From the NCBI RefSeq assembly GCF_002866825.1, contig NZ_PKUS01000001.1, positions 62,001-126,000 of the forward strand: a stretch of 64,000 bases of DNA, in the 5' to 3' direction. How positions within the stretch are numbered: position 1 is the stretch's first letter; each line of letters opens with the position of its first letter. Shown here one piece after another: positions 27,179 to 35,767 of this stretch. This stretch comes from Pseudohalioglobus lutimaris. GTDB lineage: Bacteria; Pseudomonadota; Gammaproteobacteria; Pseudomonadales; Halieaceae. The notes beneath the pieces are model-generated. The model searched no databases. It was not told the DNA's origin and saw only the letters and a list, made by a program, of their open reading frames with translations. A program made the translations under genes and the position numbers.

Positions 27179-27517
27179 GTTGCGCCTCCTTAGAGGTTGA
27201 CCGTCCAATATGCCACAAAATACGCCTGGGTTGTAATCACAGGGGCATCGCAGTAGTGGCGGCAATAAGCTGCGGTTGGGGAAGGTGGTTGGTAAATACT
27301 GGCTCAGGCGTTAGGGAGGCCACCGCAATAGCAACTGAAAAAGCCTGATTACAGGGAGATTTTCTCTCGCGTCACCCTACCGTAATACAGCAGCCGATAA
27401 CGACCGTTTTCAAACAACAGCAATGCTTAACACCAGCATGCGTGATCACAAAACTGAATGCAAAAAAAGGCCCGCTGCCTCATGGCAGCGGGCCTTTCTA
27501 ACTTCCTGCCAGAAATA
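27179..27517. other. Intergenic region holding a terminator
   Basis: About 340 bases between the lipoprotein start and the end of the IPTL-type gene. Apart from the terminator at 27462-27495 I see no gene or repeat; the lipoprotein promoter is presumably here. Confidence 0.4.
27462..27495 (-). terminator. Rho-independent terminator of the IPTL-type gene
   Basis: Read on the minus strand, a perfect 12-bp GC-rich stem (AGGCCCGCTGCC with its complement) and a 4-base loop are followed by seven T. It lies 23 bases after the stop codon of the upstream minus-strand gene. Confidence 0.9.
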
Positions 27518-28651
27518 CTAGTTGGCAGTCGCTCTACGCTGAACACCAGCGGCGGCAAGGATCCCAAGAATCATGAGCAGAAGACCAGGCAGTGGCAAGG
27601 TTGGAATTGCTGCCGCCCCCCCAGGGCCGGGGCCCACTACTGGATCGTCTACACAATCCACCGCCACATCTGCAACATCCGCGCCGGCAATTGTGCCGCT
27701 ACCATTTGTAACAGTACATGTCTGACCAGCCGGCTGGACTGACACGGTGACCGCGTAGGCGCCGCCATCGTTCACCGGGGTGGCAAAACTGAAGGCGCCA
27801 TCGGCTCCGACAACCAGGTCATCAGCACCGTTGTTCTGCAAGGTAACACTGCCAGTCAGGCCAGTTGCATTACCGCCAACGCTATACGTGAGAGGAGCAT
27901 TATCCACACAGGCCACCGCCACGTTCGTAACGTCTGCTCCGGCAACGGTGCCGCTACCATTCGTAACCGTGCAGGTTTGGCCGGCCGGCTGGGCTGACAC
28001 GGTGACCGCGTAGGCACCGCCATCGTTAACGGCCGTGGCAAAAGTAAAGGCACCATCCGCACCAACAACCAGGTCATCACCACCGCTGTTTTGTAGCGTC
28101 ACGCTGCCAGTAAGACCCGTTACATTGCCACCAATCGTGTAAGTAGAGGCGATGATATTAATCGTTACCGAGTCTGTGGCCCAGGTGAATGTATAGCTGC
28201 CCGGGATAAGCCCCATGGAGAGAATGGTCTGTCCGGCGAAGGTAGAGCTACCCGAGATCGGCGTGCCCGAAGTATAGCCAGAAGCCACGATCAGAGTGTT
28301 GGTACCACTGCTGAGTGAATCTATGCCCACAGCGCTTCCCGAGTTAGTACCGCCGACAAATAAGCTGCCTGTACTGAATGTGGTCGCTCCACTGTCGATG
28401 GTGTAGGTATCTCTAGCGCCTCCGCCAGAAACCAAGACGATACTTTGGAAACTAGGGTTCCATGAAGATCCGGCAATTATGCTGCTGAGTGCAGGGGCAG
28501 AACCAGGTACTCCTAGTGTGGAAATATCCAGAGACCCGCTGGACGTCGCAACAACGTCGCCGCCCGATTCCTGAATATTGATAGTTACCGCTGCGTTCAC
28601 ACAGGCGCTGAAAAACATTGCCACCAAAGGCATTAATATTAGGCGTTTCAT
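27518..28651 (-). CDS. Exported protein with two tandem beta repeats and IPTL-CTERM-like anchor
   Basis: 377 residues from ATG 28651, preceded by AAAGGGG. A signal peptide ends near VNAA. The first 150 residues are Ser/Thr/Gly-rich. Then come two copies of an about 84-residue repeat that begins GGN-x-TGLTGSVTLQN and ends GQTCTVTNGSGT...AGADV, each with a Cys pair. The C-terminus AIPTLPLPGLLLMILG with a basic QRRA tail matches the IPTL-CTERM sorting-signal layout, although the usual Trp-Gly after IPTL is replaced by Pro-Leu-Pro-Gly. Such tails direct exosortase-type processing. A CRP-like site lies about 120 bases upstream. Confidence 0.8.
   Translation of the reverse strand: MKRLILMPLVAMFFSACVNAAVTINIQESGGDVVATSSGSLDISTLGVPGSAPALSSIIAGSSWNPSFQSIVLVSGGGARDTYTIDSGATTFSTGSLFVGGTNSGSAVGIDSLSSGTNTLIVASGYTSGTPISGSSTFAGQTILSMGLIPGSYTFTWATDSVTINIIASTYTIGGNVTGLTGSVTLQNSGGDDLVVGADGAFTFATAVNDGGAYAVTVSAQPAGQTCTVTNGSGTVAGADVTNVAVACVDNAPLTYSVGGNATGLTGSVTLQNNGADDLVVGADGAFSFATPVNDGGAYAVTVSVQPAGQTCTVTNGSGTIAGADVADVAVDCVDDPVVGPGPGGAAAIPTLPLPGLLLMILGILAAAGVQRRATAN
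27650..28145 (-). repeat. Two tandem about 245-bp coding repeats
   Basis: Two adjacent copies inside the IPTL-type gene encode nearly identical 84-residue domains. They differ at a few positions, such as SVTLQN-SGGDD versus NGADD, and TATA versus TP after the central Phe. The high identity points to a recent duplication. Confidence 0.85.
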
Positions 28652-28763
28652 TTGTCCCCTTTCTTGTCCCGTCGCTTGGATAGTTTGCTTCACCTCCCCA
28701 AAAAAGCCCCCGGGAAATGAAGGATATTACCCCCTAGTCTAAAGGGATAAGACATCCAACGCG

Positions 28764-28779
28764 AGTGAACTTGTTCACA
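28764..28779 (-). promoter_or_regulatory. CRP-like binding site
   Basis: AGTGA-ACTTGT-TCACA matches TGTGA-N6-TCACA at 9 of 10 core positions and contains a 6-2-6 palindrome (GTGAAC-TT-GTTCAC). It is centred about 120 bases upstream of the IPTL-type gene and about 90 bases downstream of the neighbouring HAD gene's stop-codon end. Confidence 0.45.
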
Positions 28780-28847
28780 ATTTTAATTTCACTGCCATTA
28801 GCAAACAGCAAGCCCGTGACCCGTAGTCGTTGAATCTATGGATGGGC

Positions 28848-29681
28848 CTAGTTCAGTTTAAAACGCTCTCGTAGAAAACGAGCGATACCCTCTTCATCGT
28901 GGTGCCCGATAACAGCCGTGGCCGCTGCCTTTATTGCATCGTTGGCGTTTGCGGGGGCGTAGCTCTCATCGGCCACTGCAAACATACTGAGGTCGTTGTC
29001 GCTATCTCCGAAGCAGATGACGCGCTCAATGCCCAGTATATCCCTTAAATCGGCAATGGCGCCTCCCTTGCTTGCCTCGCTATGGTGGAGGTCCAGCCAT
29101 CGCCACTGCCGGTCATCCCGGAGGGTGCCAGAGTATGCCACCAGTTGCGGCTCTTCATTGACGCTTCGCAATACTGTCTCTATCGCTTCACAAGGCCCTA
29201 TGGCATTGACGTGGGTAATCACCGCGTCCCCCGGTAGTTCGTCAAGGGCTCGCGTCCTTAAGTTGTCCCCGAGCCCGGCGTGACTGACCAGTTCCTGCTC
29301 GATTCCTGACTTCAACGGCGCGTGGTAAACAGTGCTCCTCTGCTTCTCGTCCAGAGTAAAGACCAGCGGGGTTACATCGGCATACCTAAATGCCCTGAAA
29401 ACATGATCAAGCTCGCTCATGGTCAACATGGCGCCTTTAGTAAAGCGCATCTCCTCTGGATGCCAGGTCATTACGCCATTCTTGTACGCCTGGGGCAGCA
29501 AAAAGTCATGCTCACCCAGCACGGACCGCGCACTATGCAAGGTGCGGCCAGTAGCAACTGTATAGGCGATCTGGTGTTCAGCAAGCAGCCGAAGTGTTTC
29601 GCTCGTGTAGTCCGAGATTGCCGACTCCTTATTCAGGAGTGTGCCATCAAGATCAAAAACGATAAGTTCCACCCAATACAT
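28848..29681 (-). CDS. HAD-superfamily Cof-type phosphatase
   Basis: 277 residues from ATG 29681 (MYWVELIVFDLDGTLL). Motif I is FDLDGTLL, motif II the Thr in YTVATGRTL, motif III the Lys in SEASKGGAI, and motif IV FGDSDNDLSMF. The insertion between motifs II and III is a C2 cap, as in Cof/YidA-like sugar-phosphate phosphatases. It is cytoplasmic and the substrate is not deducible. GTG nine bases downstream is an alternative start because the ribosome site is weak. It does not appear to be in an operon. Confidence 0.9.
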   Translation of the reverse strand: MYWVELIVFDLDGTLLNKESAISDYTSETLRLLAEHQIAYTVATGRTLHSARSVLGEHDFLLPQAYKNGVMTWHPEEMRFTKGAMLTMSELDHVFRAFRYADVTPLVFTLDEKQRSTVYHAPLKSGIEQELVSHAGLGDNLRTRALDELPGDAVITHVNAIGPCEAIETVLRSVNEEPQLVAYSGTLRDDRQWRWLDLHHSEASKGGAIADLRDILGIERVICFGDSDNDLSMFAVADESYAPANANDAIKAAATAVIGHHDEEGIARFLRERFKLN

Positions 29682-29826
29682 CCATGCGCGCAAAAAGGCA
29701 TGTTCGCATGTTTGGCTAGTGGAACGCATCAATGCAAACCAGCGAATTTCTGCGGTTAGTGAATTCAGCCTGGTAGAAGGTGACAGGCAGGATTATAAGC
29801 CGGAGCCGGTATGTTCCGCGGGACTC

Positions 29827-30003
29827 TCAGCCGGGGGAAAGCCGGGTTTGGGGAAGCTTCATCGCTTTGCACAAATGCCCTTTGTCGTGCGCTGCTCGGG
29901 CACAGTCTTTGCAAACAAAACGAGGCCTGTGAACAATATCGGCCAATTCATCAACGCCCTTCTCAATCTCTTTCTTCTTCCATTTGCATAAAGATTTAGC
30001 CAT
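29827..30003 (-). CDS. Small Cys-rich protein, 58 aa
   Basis: ATG 30003 has AGGAAG six bases upstream. The translation begins MAKSLCKWKKKEIEKGVDEL and contains C-x20+-C-x2-C and a further HLC, which could bind a metal ion. Very similar short proteins (CKWKKKDIEK..., F/YVCKKCGR, LCKP) are familiar to me as hypothetical proteins in gammaproteobacteria. Function unknown. Confidence 0.75.
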   Translation of the reverse strand: MAKSLCKWKKKEIEKGVDELADIVHRPRFVCKDCARAAHDKGHLCKAMKLPQTRLSPG

Positions 30004-30173
30004 AGATGCTTCCTGACCACAGGGCCGATTCCGGTTACCAACGCGGATACTGGTAGAACTGCGCGCGTGCCTGCGCAAGTTGGTATTGTGCATCAAACGA
30101 CCGCTCTGCTCCATCTGCTGATCGCACTCCTCTGGATAGGGAGAAGCGCTGAGGGTGACCTGACAGCATGGAC

Positions 30174-31630
30174 CTAATAGTCGGCTGTTTGTACCAACTC
30201 AAGATAATCACTATTCGAGGCACGGTCGCCAAATACGCGTACGGTAATCTTAGCGTCAGCGTCCCGTAAACGCTGCCAGACTGGCGCAGGAATCCTGTGC
30301 CTGTAACCATGCACACCCAATGAAGAAGGCCAGGGCCACGAGGGGCCCAGCTCATCATCCAATATAAAGCTGCGCTTTCGTTTAGACGCGTAGACTTCCT
30401 GCCCGTCTACGGTGACAACAGTCTGCATTCGTAAACTTTTGTGCGGTAGAGCGGTATTTCTACCCCAGGCACTGACCATGCCGTCTTGCGCCACAGCAAG
30501 TATTTTTCCTTCATATTGATTACGCGGTCTGAAAAAACTCCGCTCGGTCTGCTTGAGTCTCAAACCGGGGTAGACGTGTTGACCGCTCTTGATCTGCTCC
30601 CCTATCTGCACCAGAGACCGGAGATAATCCTCGCCCCCTTCCTGGAAATTTTCAACAAACTGGTCAACCCCAAAGCCACTATTGGCAGGCTTTTCCGGCG
30701 CGGGCTCCATGGACCACAGGAAAGGGATGAACGCTACAAACCGGGGGTCACTCAGCGCAATCTCGTAATGATGCAGCAGCCGCTTTCGCAGGTTTACGAC
30801 CATGCGCTTTATCCTTCTTTCGTAAGCTGAGCGGCTCTCCAGGCTCCTGCGGTTAAAGTCCCGGTGCTTGACCCAGGACTCCGGCACAGCCATCAGGCGC
30901 TGCTCAGCCGTTATTTGCTGCAACAGCCTGGCGTAGTAGGCGGTCGCCGGCTTGCCATCACAATCCCAGAGGCTGTAATAGCAGTCGAAGCCGATCCAGT
31001 CGTAGCCCTGGGGAATACGGAAACTGTCGCGAAAAACCTCACTGTAATGAAAAATGACACCAATGGGAGTGCCGGGAAACAAGGCCGCGATTGCCTCGTT
31101 GATCTCAGCAAGGTCCTGATGCATCTGTCCACGCGAGGTGGCGTCGCTTGCCGCCGCATGATGAAGCGGTTCATCCACTGGATAGATCATCGCCACGCTG
31201 TCCGCCAGGCCCTCGTAGAGTAAACGCTGTTGCAGCATCACCAGGGACGCCATGAAGTCGCGTCTCTTGCGGAAGTTCTGGTCGAAAACGTGTGGCTGGA
31301 CACTGGAACGGCTTTGACACCTGCCTCCTTCGCCTGGCGGATGCGCCGGACAATGTCCTCGGTATGGTATACGCTCACCCAGGTTAAATTAGTGAACGGC
31401 GACAGCTCCTCGGTAAAGTTCCAGTGCTGCTGTGCGGAAGCATAGAAGCCGACATACTCCAGATGCCCGAAACGCCGTGCCGCACTGCCAAAGATGGAGT
31501 CGGACGCGACATGGCGGTAGCCATTGCCCGAAGCAGGAGCGGCGAGCCCGGAAAGGCTTACAAGCGCCAGAATACCAAGCGCCGGGGGGACTACGCGCTT
31601 CATGCGTTTAAATAACCGGTGAAAATGCAT
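30174..31630 (-). pseudogene. Glycosidase-like TIM-barrel protein gene with a one-base frameshift near 31300
   Basis: Two frames make one protein. The first runs from ATG 31630 (after GGAGAG), with a signal-like N-terminus, through GSAARRFGHLEYVGFYAS and EAGVKAVPV, then derails and stops at 31238. The second continues in another frame as QPHVFDQNFRKRRDF and runs through YPVDEPLHH and DWIGFDCYYSLWD to 30174. Restoring one missing base around 31298-31306 would give about 485 residues. The acidic residues in YPVDEP and the barrel-like pattern suggest a retaining glycosidase or related exported protein of unknown type. The rest is well preserved, so the frameshift is either recent or a sequencing error. 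The second frame could also restart at ATG 31253. Confidence 0.7.
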
Positions 31631-32041
31631 CGGCTCTCCAATCATTCCAGGGATCTCAGTGAGTTACAGGAAATGGGGCGGGCGTGAGCCCAACCCACGC
31701 AACTATGCACTCAATTCACCAGACACTGACATGACCCCTGCCGCCAACTCCGTGACATTTGACGCCCGCAATGGGAACCTGGAAGCAGCAACCAGCGTCA
31801 ACTTGCGGCCAGTTCGGCAATAATATCAGATAGTTTGCAAGCTCAGCCTCCACACCGGCAGCAGTAAGCACATTGTTCATTCTTCTACTAAGCCCTCGTG
31901 TGCTTTGCGCAAGGACTGCGTCTGAGCCAATAATGCGAGGGGCGGCATCGGGCGCGCTTGTCGAGAAACCACCCCCGACTTACCATTGCGGTCACGAATC
32001 CGATTCTGCTTGTACTACAGCCAGGGAAAGCGAATTCCAAG
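31631..32041. other. Intergenic region between divergent genes
   Basis: About 410 bases separating the divergently transcribed glycosidase-like gene and the oxygenase gene. The longer open frame extending upstream of 32042 lacks a ribosome site and family similarity. No RNA, repeat or clear promoter was recognised. Confidence 0.35.
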
Positions 32042-33067
32042 ATGACGCCCGAGCTTAATGATATCGACCGGCAACCGGTCGCAAAACATAACCCGGTGAT
32101 AAAACAGGTACCTGTCATCGACCTGGCCGAGCTTCTTCATGACTCGTCCAGCAATGCAGCTCTGACCGCAATCGATAAAATTGCCCAGGCCTGTAAAACC
32201 TGGGGGTTCTTCCAGGTCATCAACCACGGCATCGCCACTACCCACATTGAGGAAGTGTGGAAACAAACCCACGCCCTGTTTGCATTGCCGACAAAGGAGA
32301 AACTTGCGCTGATGAGAAGCAGGCAGAACCCCTGGGGGTTCTACAATCATGAGCTCACCAAGAACCAACGCGACAAAAAAGAAGTGTTCGACTTCACGCT
32401 GCAAGACTTCGACCCAATCTATCATCAAGCCAATCGCTGGCCGCGGCAGCATCCGCAGTTCAAAGCCACGATGCTGGCTCACCTGGAGGCGTGCACCACT
32501 CTGGGCCTGAAACTGCTGGAAGCTTTTTGCCTGGGCCTGAATCTGCCGGCCAGGTTCCTGCATCCACATTTTGAGGGCACCCACACGGGGTTCGTGCGCC
32601 TGAATTACTATCCGACCAAGGACCCCCTGGCGGGGATCTCCACCGATCATTCCGGGACCGCAGACCTGGGTATTCACCACCATACGGACGCCGGCGGCCT
32701 GACGCTATTGCTGCAAGATCACGTCACTGGACTACAGGTTTACCGTGATGGACTCTGGTACGACGTGCCGACGGTCAAGGGCGCGATGACGGTCAACACC
32801 GGCGACATGATGCAAGTATGGTCAAACGACGCCTACCAGGCGCCAATCCATCGGGTGCTGGCGATGGATCATCGCGAACGCTACAGTATCCCCTTCTTCC
32901 TGAATCCCGCTGCAGACTGCCTCGTGGCCCCGGTGCCGTCAGTGGTCGATGCGAAGAACCCCCGTCATTACAAACCGATTGGGTGGGGTGATTTCCGCGG
33001 AAAGCGCTCAGACGGCGATTTCGCTGACTACGGCGCGGAAGTCCAGATCTCCGATTACCGTATCTGA
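32042..33067 (+). CDS. 2-oxoglutarate/Fe(II) oxygenase, isopenicillin-N-synthase-like
   Basis: 341 residues from ATG 32042, where the family N-terminus (QVPVIDLAELL) begins; AGGGAAAG lies about 11 bases upstream. The DIOX-N part includes WGFFQVINHGI. The core has HHTDAGGLTLLLQD (His and Asp iron ligands), APIHRVL (distal His) and ERYSIPFFLNP (R-x-S for 2-oxoglutarate). These cytoplasmic enzymes oxidise small molecules, including plant hormones, gibberellins and peptides in other organisms. The substrate here is unknown. Confidence 0.9.
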   Translation: MTPELNDIDRQPVAKHNPVIKQVPVIDLAELLHDSSSNAALTAIDKIAQACKTWGFFQVINHGIATTHIEEVWKQTHALFALPTKEKLALMRSRQNPWGFYNHELTKNQRDKKEVFDFTLQDFDPIYHQANRWPRQHPQFKATMLAHLEACTTLGLKLLEAFCLGLNLPARFLHPHFEGTHTGFVRLNYYPTKDPLAGISTDHSGTADLGIHHHTDAGGLTLLLQDHVTGLQVYRDGLWYDVPTVKGAMTVNTGDMMQVWSNDAYQAPIHRVLAMDHRERYSIPFFLNPAADCLVAPVPSVVDAKNPRHYKPIGWGDFRGKRSDGDFADYGAEVQISDYRI

Positions 33068-33093
33068 AACAGGCGATACGGCCACAGCTCTTT

Positions 33094-33115
33094 GCTTACG
33101 CTTACGCTTACGCTT
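33094..33115. repeat. Short tandem repeat, CTTACG x3
   Basis: Three direct copies of a 6-base unit (gcttacgcttacgcttacgc) just after the oxygenase stop codon. Of little functional weight, but potentially length-variable. Confidence 0.6.
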
Positions 33116-33151
33116 CGAGAGTCTCCCCGCACTGTATGTGTTTATTCTGGG

Positions 33152-33823
33152 TCAAGACTGTAATCCGAGCACCCGTTGCAACCAACGACTGATCTCCTGG
33201 ATTTGCTCCAGGCACACCTCGTGCCCCATGGGGTACTCTCGCCATACAACCTCGTAACCGGCATTCTTCAGGGTCGCGAAAGCAGACTCTCCCAGTGCTA
33301 CTGGCAACACCATGTCCTGCTTGCCGTGACACATTAAAATAGGGATTTGCGCATTCACCTCCGCCTTCTTCGTGCCCAGGCTTTCTTCATCGGCAAGAAA
33401 GGTGGATAGAGCAAGAATCCCCGCCAGGCGCTTCGGGTAATACAGCGCAGTGTGCAGTGCCAGCACACCACCCTGGGAGAAGCCAGCCAGGAGGATACGC
33501 TCAGCAGGCGTCCCGCTATCAATCTCGTCCTGAATTAGGTCATGGACCTGGCGAGTTGACCTTCCCAGGCCAGCCATATCAAAGCCACCACCCGGGTCGA
33601 AGTCGAACCAGGCCCGGGCCCGCTGCCCACCGAAAGCTGTGACCGGCATTTCGGGCGCGTGAGGAAATACAAAACGGATAGGCAATTCACCGGGCAGGCG
33701 GAGCTCCGGCACAATAGGTTCAAAGTCATGCCCGTCAGCACCCAGACCATGCAGCCAGATAACAACGGCGACCGGCGCGACCGGGGGATCTATTTCTACA
33801 ATCGGTAATGGAGTAGATAACAT
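33152..33823 (-). CDS. Carboxylesterase/phospholipase of the EstB/YpfH type
   Basis: 223 residues, typical length. The oxyanion region is VIWLHGLGADGHDF, the nucleophile elbow LLAGFSQGGVLAL (Ser116), the acid HGKQDMVLP and the His in PMGHEVCLEQ. These cytoplasmic serine esterases hydrolyse short-chain esters or lysophospholipids. It is convergent with the oxygenase gene, 84 bases away. Confidence 0.92.
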   Translation of the reverse strand: MLSTPLPIVEIDPPVAPVAVVIWLHGLGADGHDFEPIVPELRLPGELPIRFVFPHAPEMPVTAFGGQRARAWFDFDPGGGFDMAGLGRSTRQVHDLIQDEIDSGTPAERILLAGFSQGGVLALHTALYYPKRLAGILALSTFLADEESLGTKKAEVNAQIPILMCHGKQDMVLPVALGESAFATLKNAGYEVVWREYPMGHEVCLEQIQEISRWLQRVLGLQS

Positions 33824-33981
33824 ACAGGATATTCTTCAACCTCATTCAGGAAACACACATAGAACATTAAATTTAAAATTGCCCGGATTGACCAGCGCAG
33901 GCTGGGCTGTAAGTCTTTCTGATCCACTCGCCACTGACCCTGGCAACTTGCGACCGCTTACCCCTCAGCACCATGAAGAAA

Positions 33982-35472
33982 TCAGCTGGCATCCTGTTTG
34001 CCATTATGCCGATACTTTTCCAATCGGGCATAAAGAGTGCGCAGGCTGATACCCAGGGTGCGCGCCGTGCGCTCTTTGTCGCCCGAGTACTTTTTCAAAT
34101 AAGCGTTGATCATCATCTTCTCGGCTTGCTGCAGTGAACAGCCAGGTGGCAAAGTAAGCGCGCCCAGTGATTGTTGGTTATGCGCACCGGCTTTTTGCTC
34201 TATTGGCAGATGCTCAACCTCTATTTTATCCCGCGATGTCGTACAGGCTTTCTGGATTACATTCCATAGCTGCCTGACATTTCCTGGCCAGTCATACCCA
34301 GCCAGCGCTTTCTCAGCGGCCGGGACGAGCCTCAGGCGCCGGTCGTTTTCCTGATCAAAGCGGGCGACAAAAAGGCGGGACAGTTCAACGATATCCTGGC
34401 CACGCTCGCGCAAGGCAGGGACCCGGACCTCCAACTGGCTTATCCGGTAGAACAGGTCCTCTCTCAGCTTACCTTGCTGAACAGCCTCAAGCGGATTGCG
34501 ATTCGTTGCAGCCAGCACGCGTGCCTGATAACTGCGGTCCACCTCGCCACCCACTCGCCGGAAACGCCCGGACTCCAGTACCCGCAACAGCTTCACCTGC
34601 ATCGCGTGTGGCATTTCGGTGATTTCATCCAGTAGCAACGTGCCGCGGCCCACGCGCTCAAATATGCCTATGTGCTCCGATACGGCACCACTGAAGCTTC
34701 CTTTTTCGTGCCCGAAAAGTTCACTTTCCACCAGTTCTGCGGGTATAGCAGCACAGTTGATCGCTTCGAACGGGGCCTGGCTGTGAACAGAGTAGGCATG
34801 GACCGCCTCGGCTACCAGCTCCTTGCCAGTGCCGCTCTCACCATGAATACACAACACGGCCTCACTGGCGGCAGCCTTGCGCAGAAACCGGTACATCGTC
34901 CTCATCGGCACAGAGCTGCCATAGAGTGAGCCAAACTGGTCCATTGCAACAGCCTGCTGCTTGCGTCTGCCGCTACGGGTGGCTGCTTCGGCGTCCTGGT
35001 ACATGTCCTTTAGCAGTTCGACAAGGTAACCCTCGTCAAGTGGCCGGCGGATATACATTGCCTTGCCCGCTGCCACCTCCGATGTGAAACGGGCCTGCTG
35101 GCTCTGGTCACCTAACAGCAACAGCTGGGCGCCAGTTCCTTCGGTCGCCGCGAGGATGGACGCCAGATCATGACGGGAAATAACAGCATCAACAGACAGC
35201 ACTACCGGCGCCAGCGTTCCGATTTGATTGACGATATGCTCGGGTTCGTCCAGGGGTATTTCAACAACACCGAAACCGGCGCTTGCCAGCGCACTACATG
35301 CCAGCTCGTCTTCTGCGTGTCTGGTCAGTACAAATGCATTGTGGGTCAAAGCGCACAGCTCCCGTAGGGTCGTTAGTTTGCGGTAATTGCAATTATATGC
35401 GCATTTTGCATCATTTGTTCGAGCTTGTTGCTCACTGGGATCCACGGTGGCGGGGAGCTGGAAAGGAAACAT
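33982..35472 (-). CDS. Sigma-54-dependent transcriptional activator with degenerate receiver domain
   Basis: 496 residues from ATG 35472. The N-terminal about 160 residues resemble a receiver domain but lack the acidic pair after strand 1, and the usual Lys-Pro is IRRPLD, so phosphorylation control is doubtful. The AAA+ domain has Walker A GESGTGKE (211-218), Walker B LLLDEI (279-284) and the sensor/finger block REDLFYR. The sigma-54-contacting loop reads GSFSGA (258-263) instead of GAFTGA. A Fis-type helix-turn-helix ends the protein (GDKERTARTLGISLRTLYARL). It is transcribed away from two small genes that have a sigma-54 promoter, the likely target. Confidence 0.92.
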   Translation of the reverse strand: MFPFQLPATVDPSEQQARTNDAKCAYNCNYRKLTTLRELCALTHNAFVLTRHAEDELACSALASAGFGVVEIPLDEPEHIVNQIGTLAPVVLSVDAVISRHDLASILAATEGTGAQLLLLGDQSQQARFTSEVAAGKAMYIRRPLDEGYLVELLKDMYQDAEAATRSGRRKQQAVAMDQFGSLYGSSVPMRTMYRFLRKAAASEAVLCIHGESGTGKELVAEAVHAYSVHSQAPFEAINCAAIPAELVESELFGHEKGSFSGAVSEHIGIFERVGRGTLLLDEITEMPHAMQVKLLRVLESGRFRRVGGEVDRSYQARVLAATNRNPLEAVQQGKLREDLFYRISQLEVRVPALRERGQDIVELSRLFVARFDQENDRRLRLVPAAEKALAGYDWPGNVRQLWNVIQKACTTSRDKIEVEHLPIEQKAGAHNQQSLGALTLPPGCSLQQAEKMMINAYLKKYSGDKERTARTLGISLRTLYARLEKYRHNGKQDAS

Positions 35473-35518
35473 CAATTAAAACAATAAGATAAGGGCGCTT
35501 CATTATTCACTACAGTGC

Positions 35519-35534
35519 TGGCACGGAACTTGAA
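35519..35534 (+). promoter_or_regulatory. Sigma-54 (-24/-12) promoter
   Basis: TGGCACG-GAAC-TTGA has the GG-N10-G spacing of the consensus TGGCACG-N4-TTGC; only the final C is A. The predicted start of transcription near 35545 lies 30 bases before the GTG of the first small gene. The divergent gene encodes a sigma-54 activator. Confidence 0.78.
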
Positions 35535-35576
35535 ACATGTAGCTTGAGCAAAACGAGTAACCACCAAGGAAGAACT

Positions 35577-35765
35577 GTGACCACTTTTGAAAAAGCACTA
35601 TCGTCATACATGGAGAGCACCAGTCATTGCACCACCATTCGCAGCATAGAGCCCGCGACACTGGTCAGGGAAAACAAGTCGAACCGCACGAAAGCCACAG
35701 TGCAAAACCCCGGGCCGCCACAAGAGACGCGCGGCCAAACACAGGCCGTGAGCAAGGATAGATAG
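35577..35765 (+). CDS. Small protein of unknown function, 62 aa, sigma-54 promoter-linked
   Basis: GTG 35577 follows AAGGAAG by about 5 bases. The product (MTTFEKALSSYMESTSHC...) is hydrophilic, rich in Thr, Ser, Glu and Lys, with a Pro/Gln-rich tail, and has no signal or membrane segment. It is the first gene after the sigma-54 promoter, and the next gene begins 2 bases after its stop. I recognise no family. Confidence 0.6.
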   Translation: MTTFEKALSSYMESTSHCTTIRSIEPATLVRENKSNRTKATVQNPGPPQETRGQTQAVSKDR

Positions 35766-35767
35766 CC

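Noticed and set aside
27430-27450. CRP site near GCGTGATCACAA
   Set aside because: The half sites are adjacent, without the six-base spacer.
32015-32683. 222-codon open frame on the minus strand
   Set aside because: Antisense to the 2OG oxygenase with its iron ligands intact.
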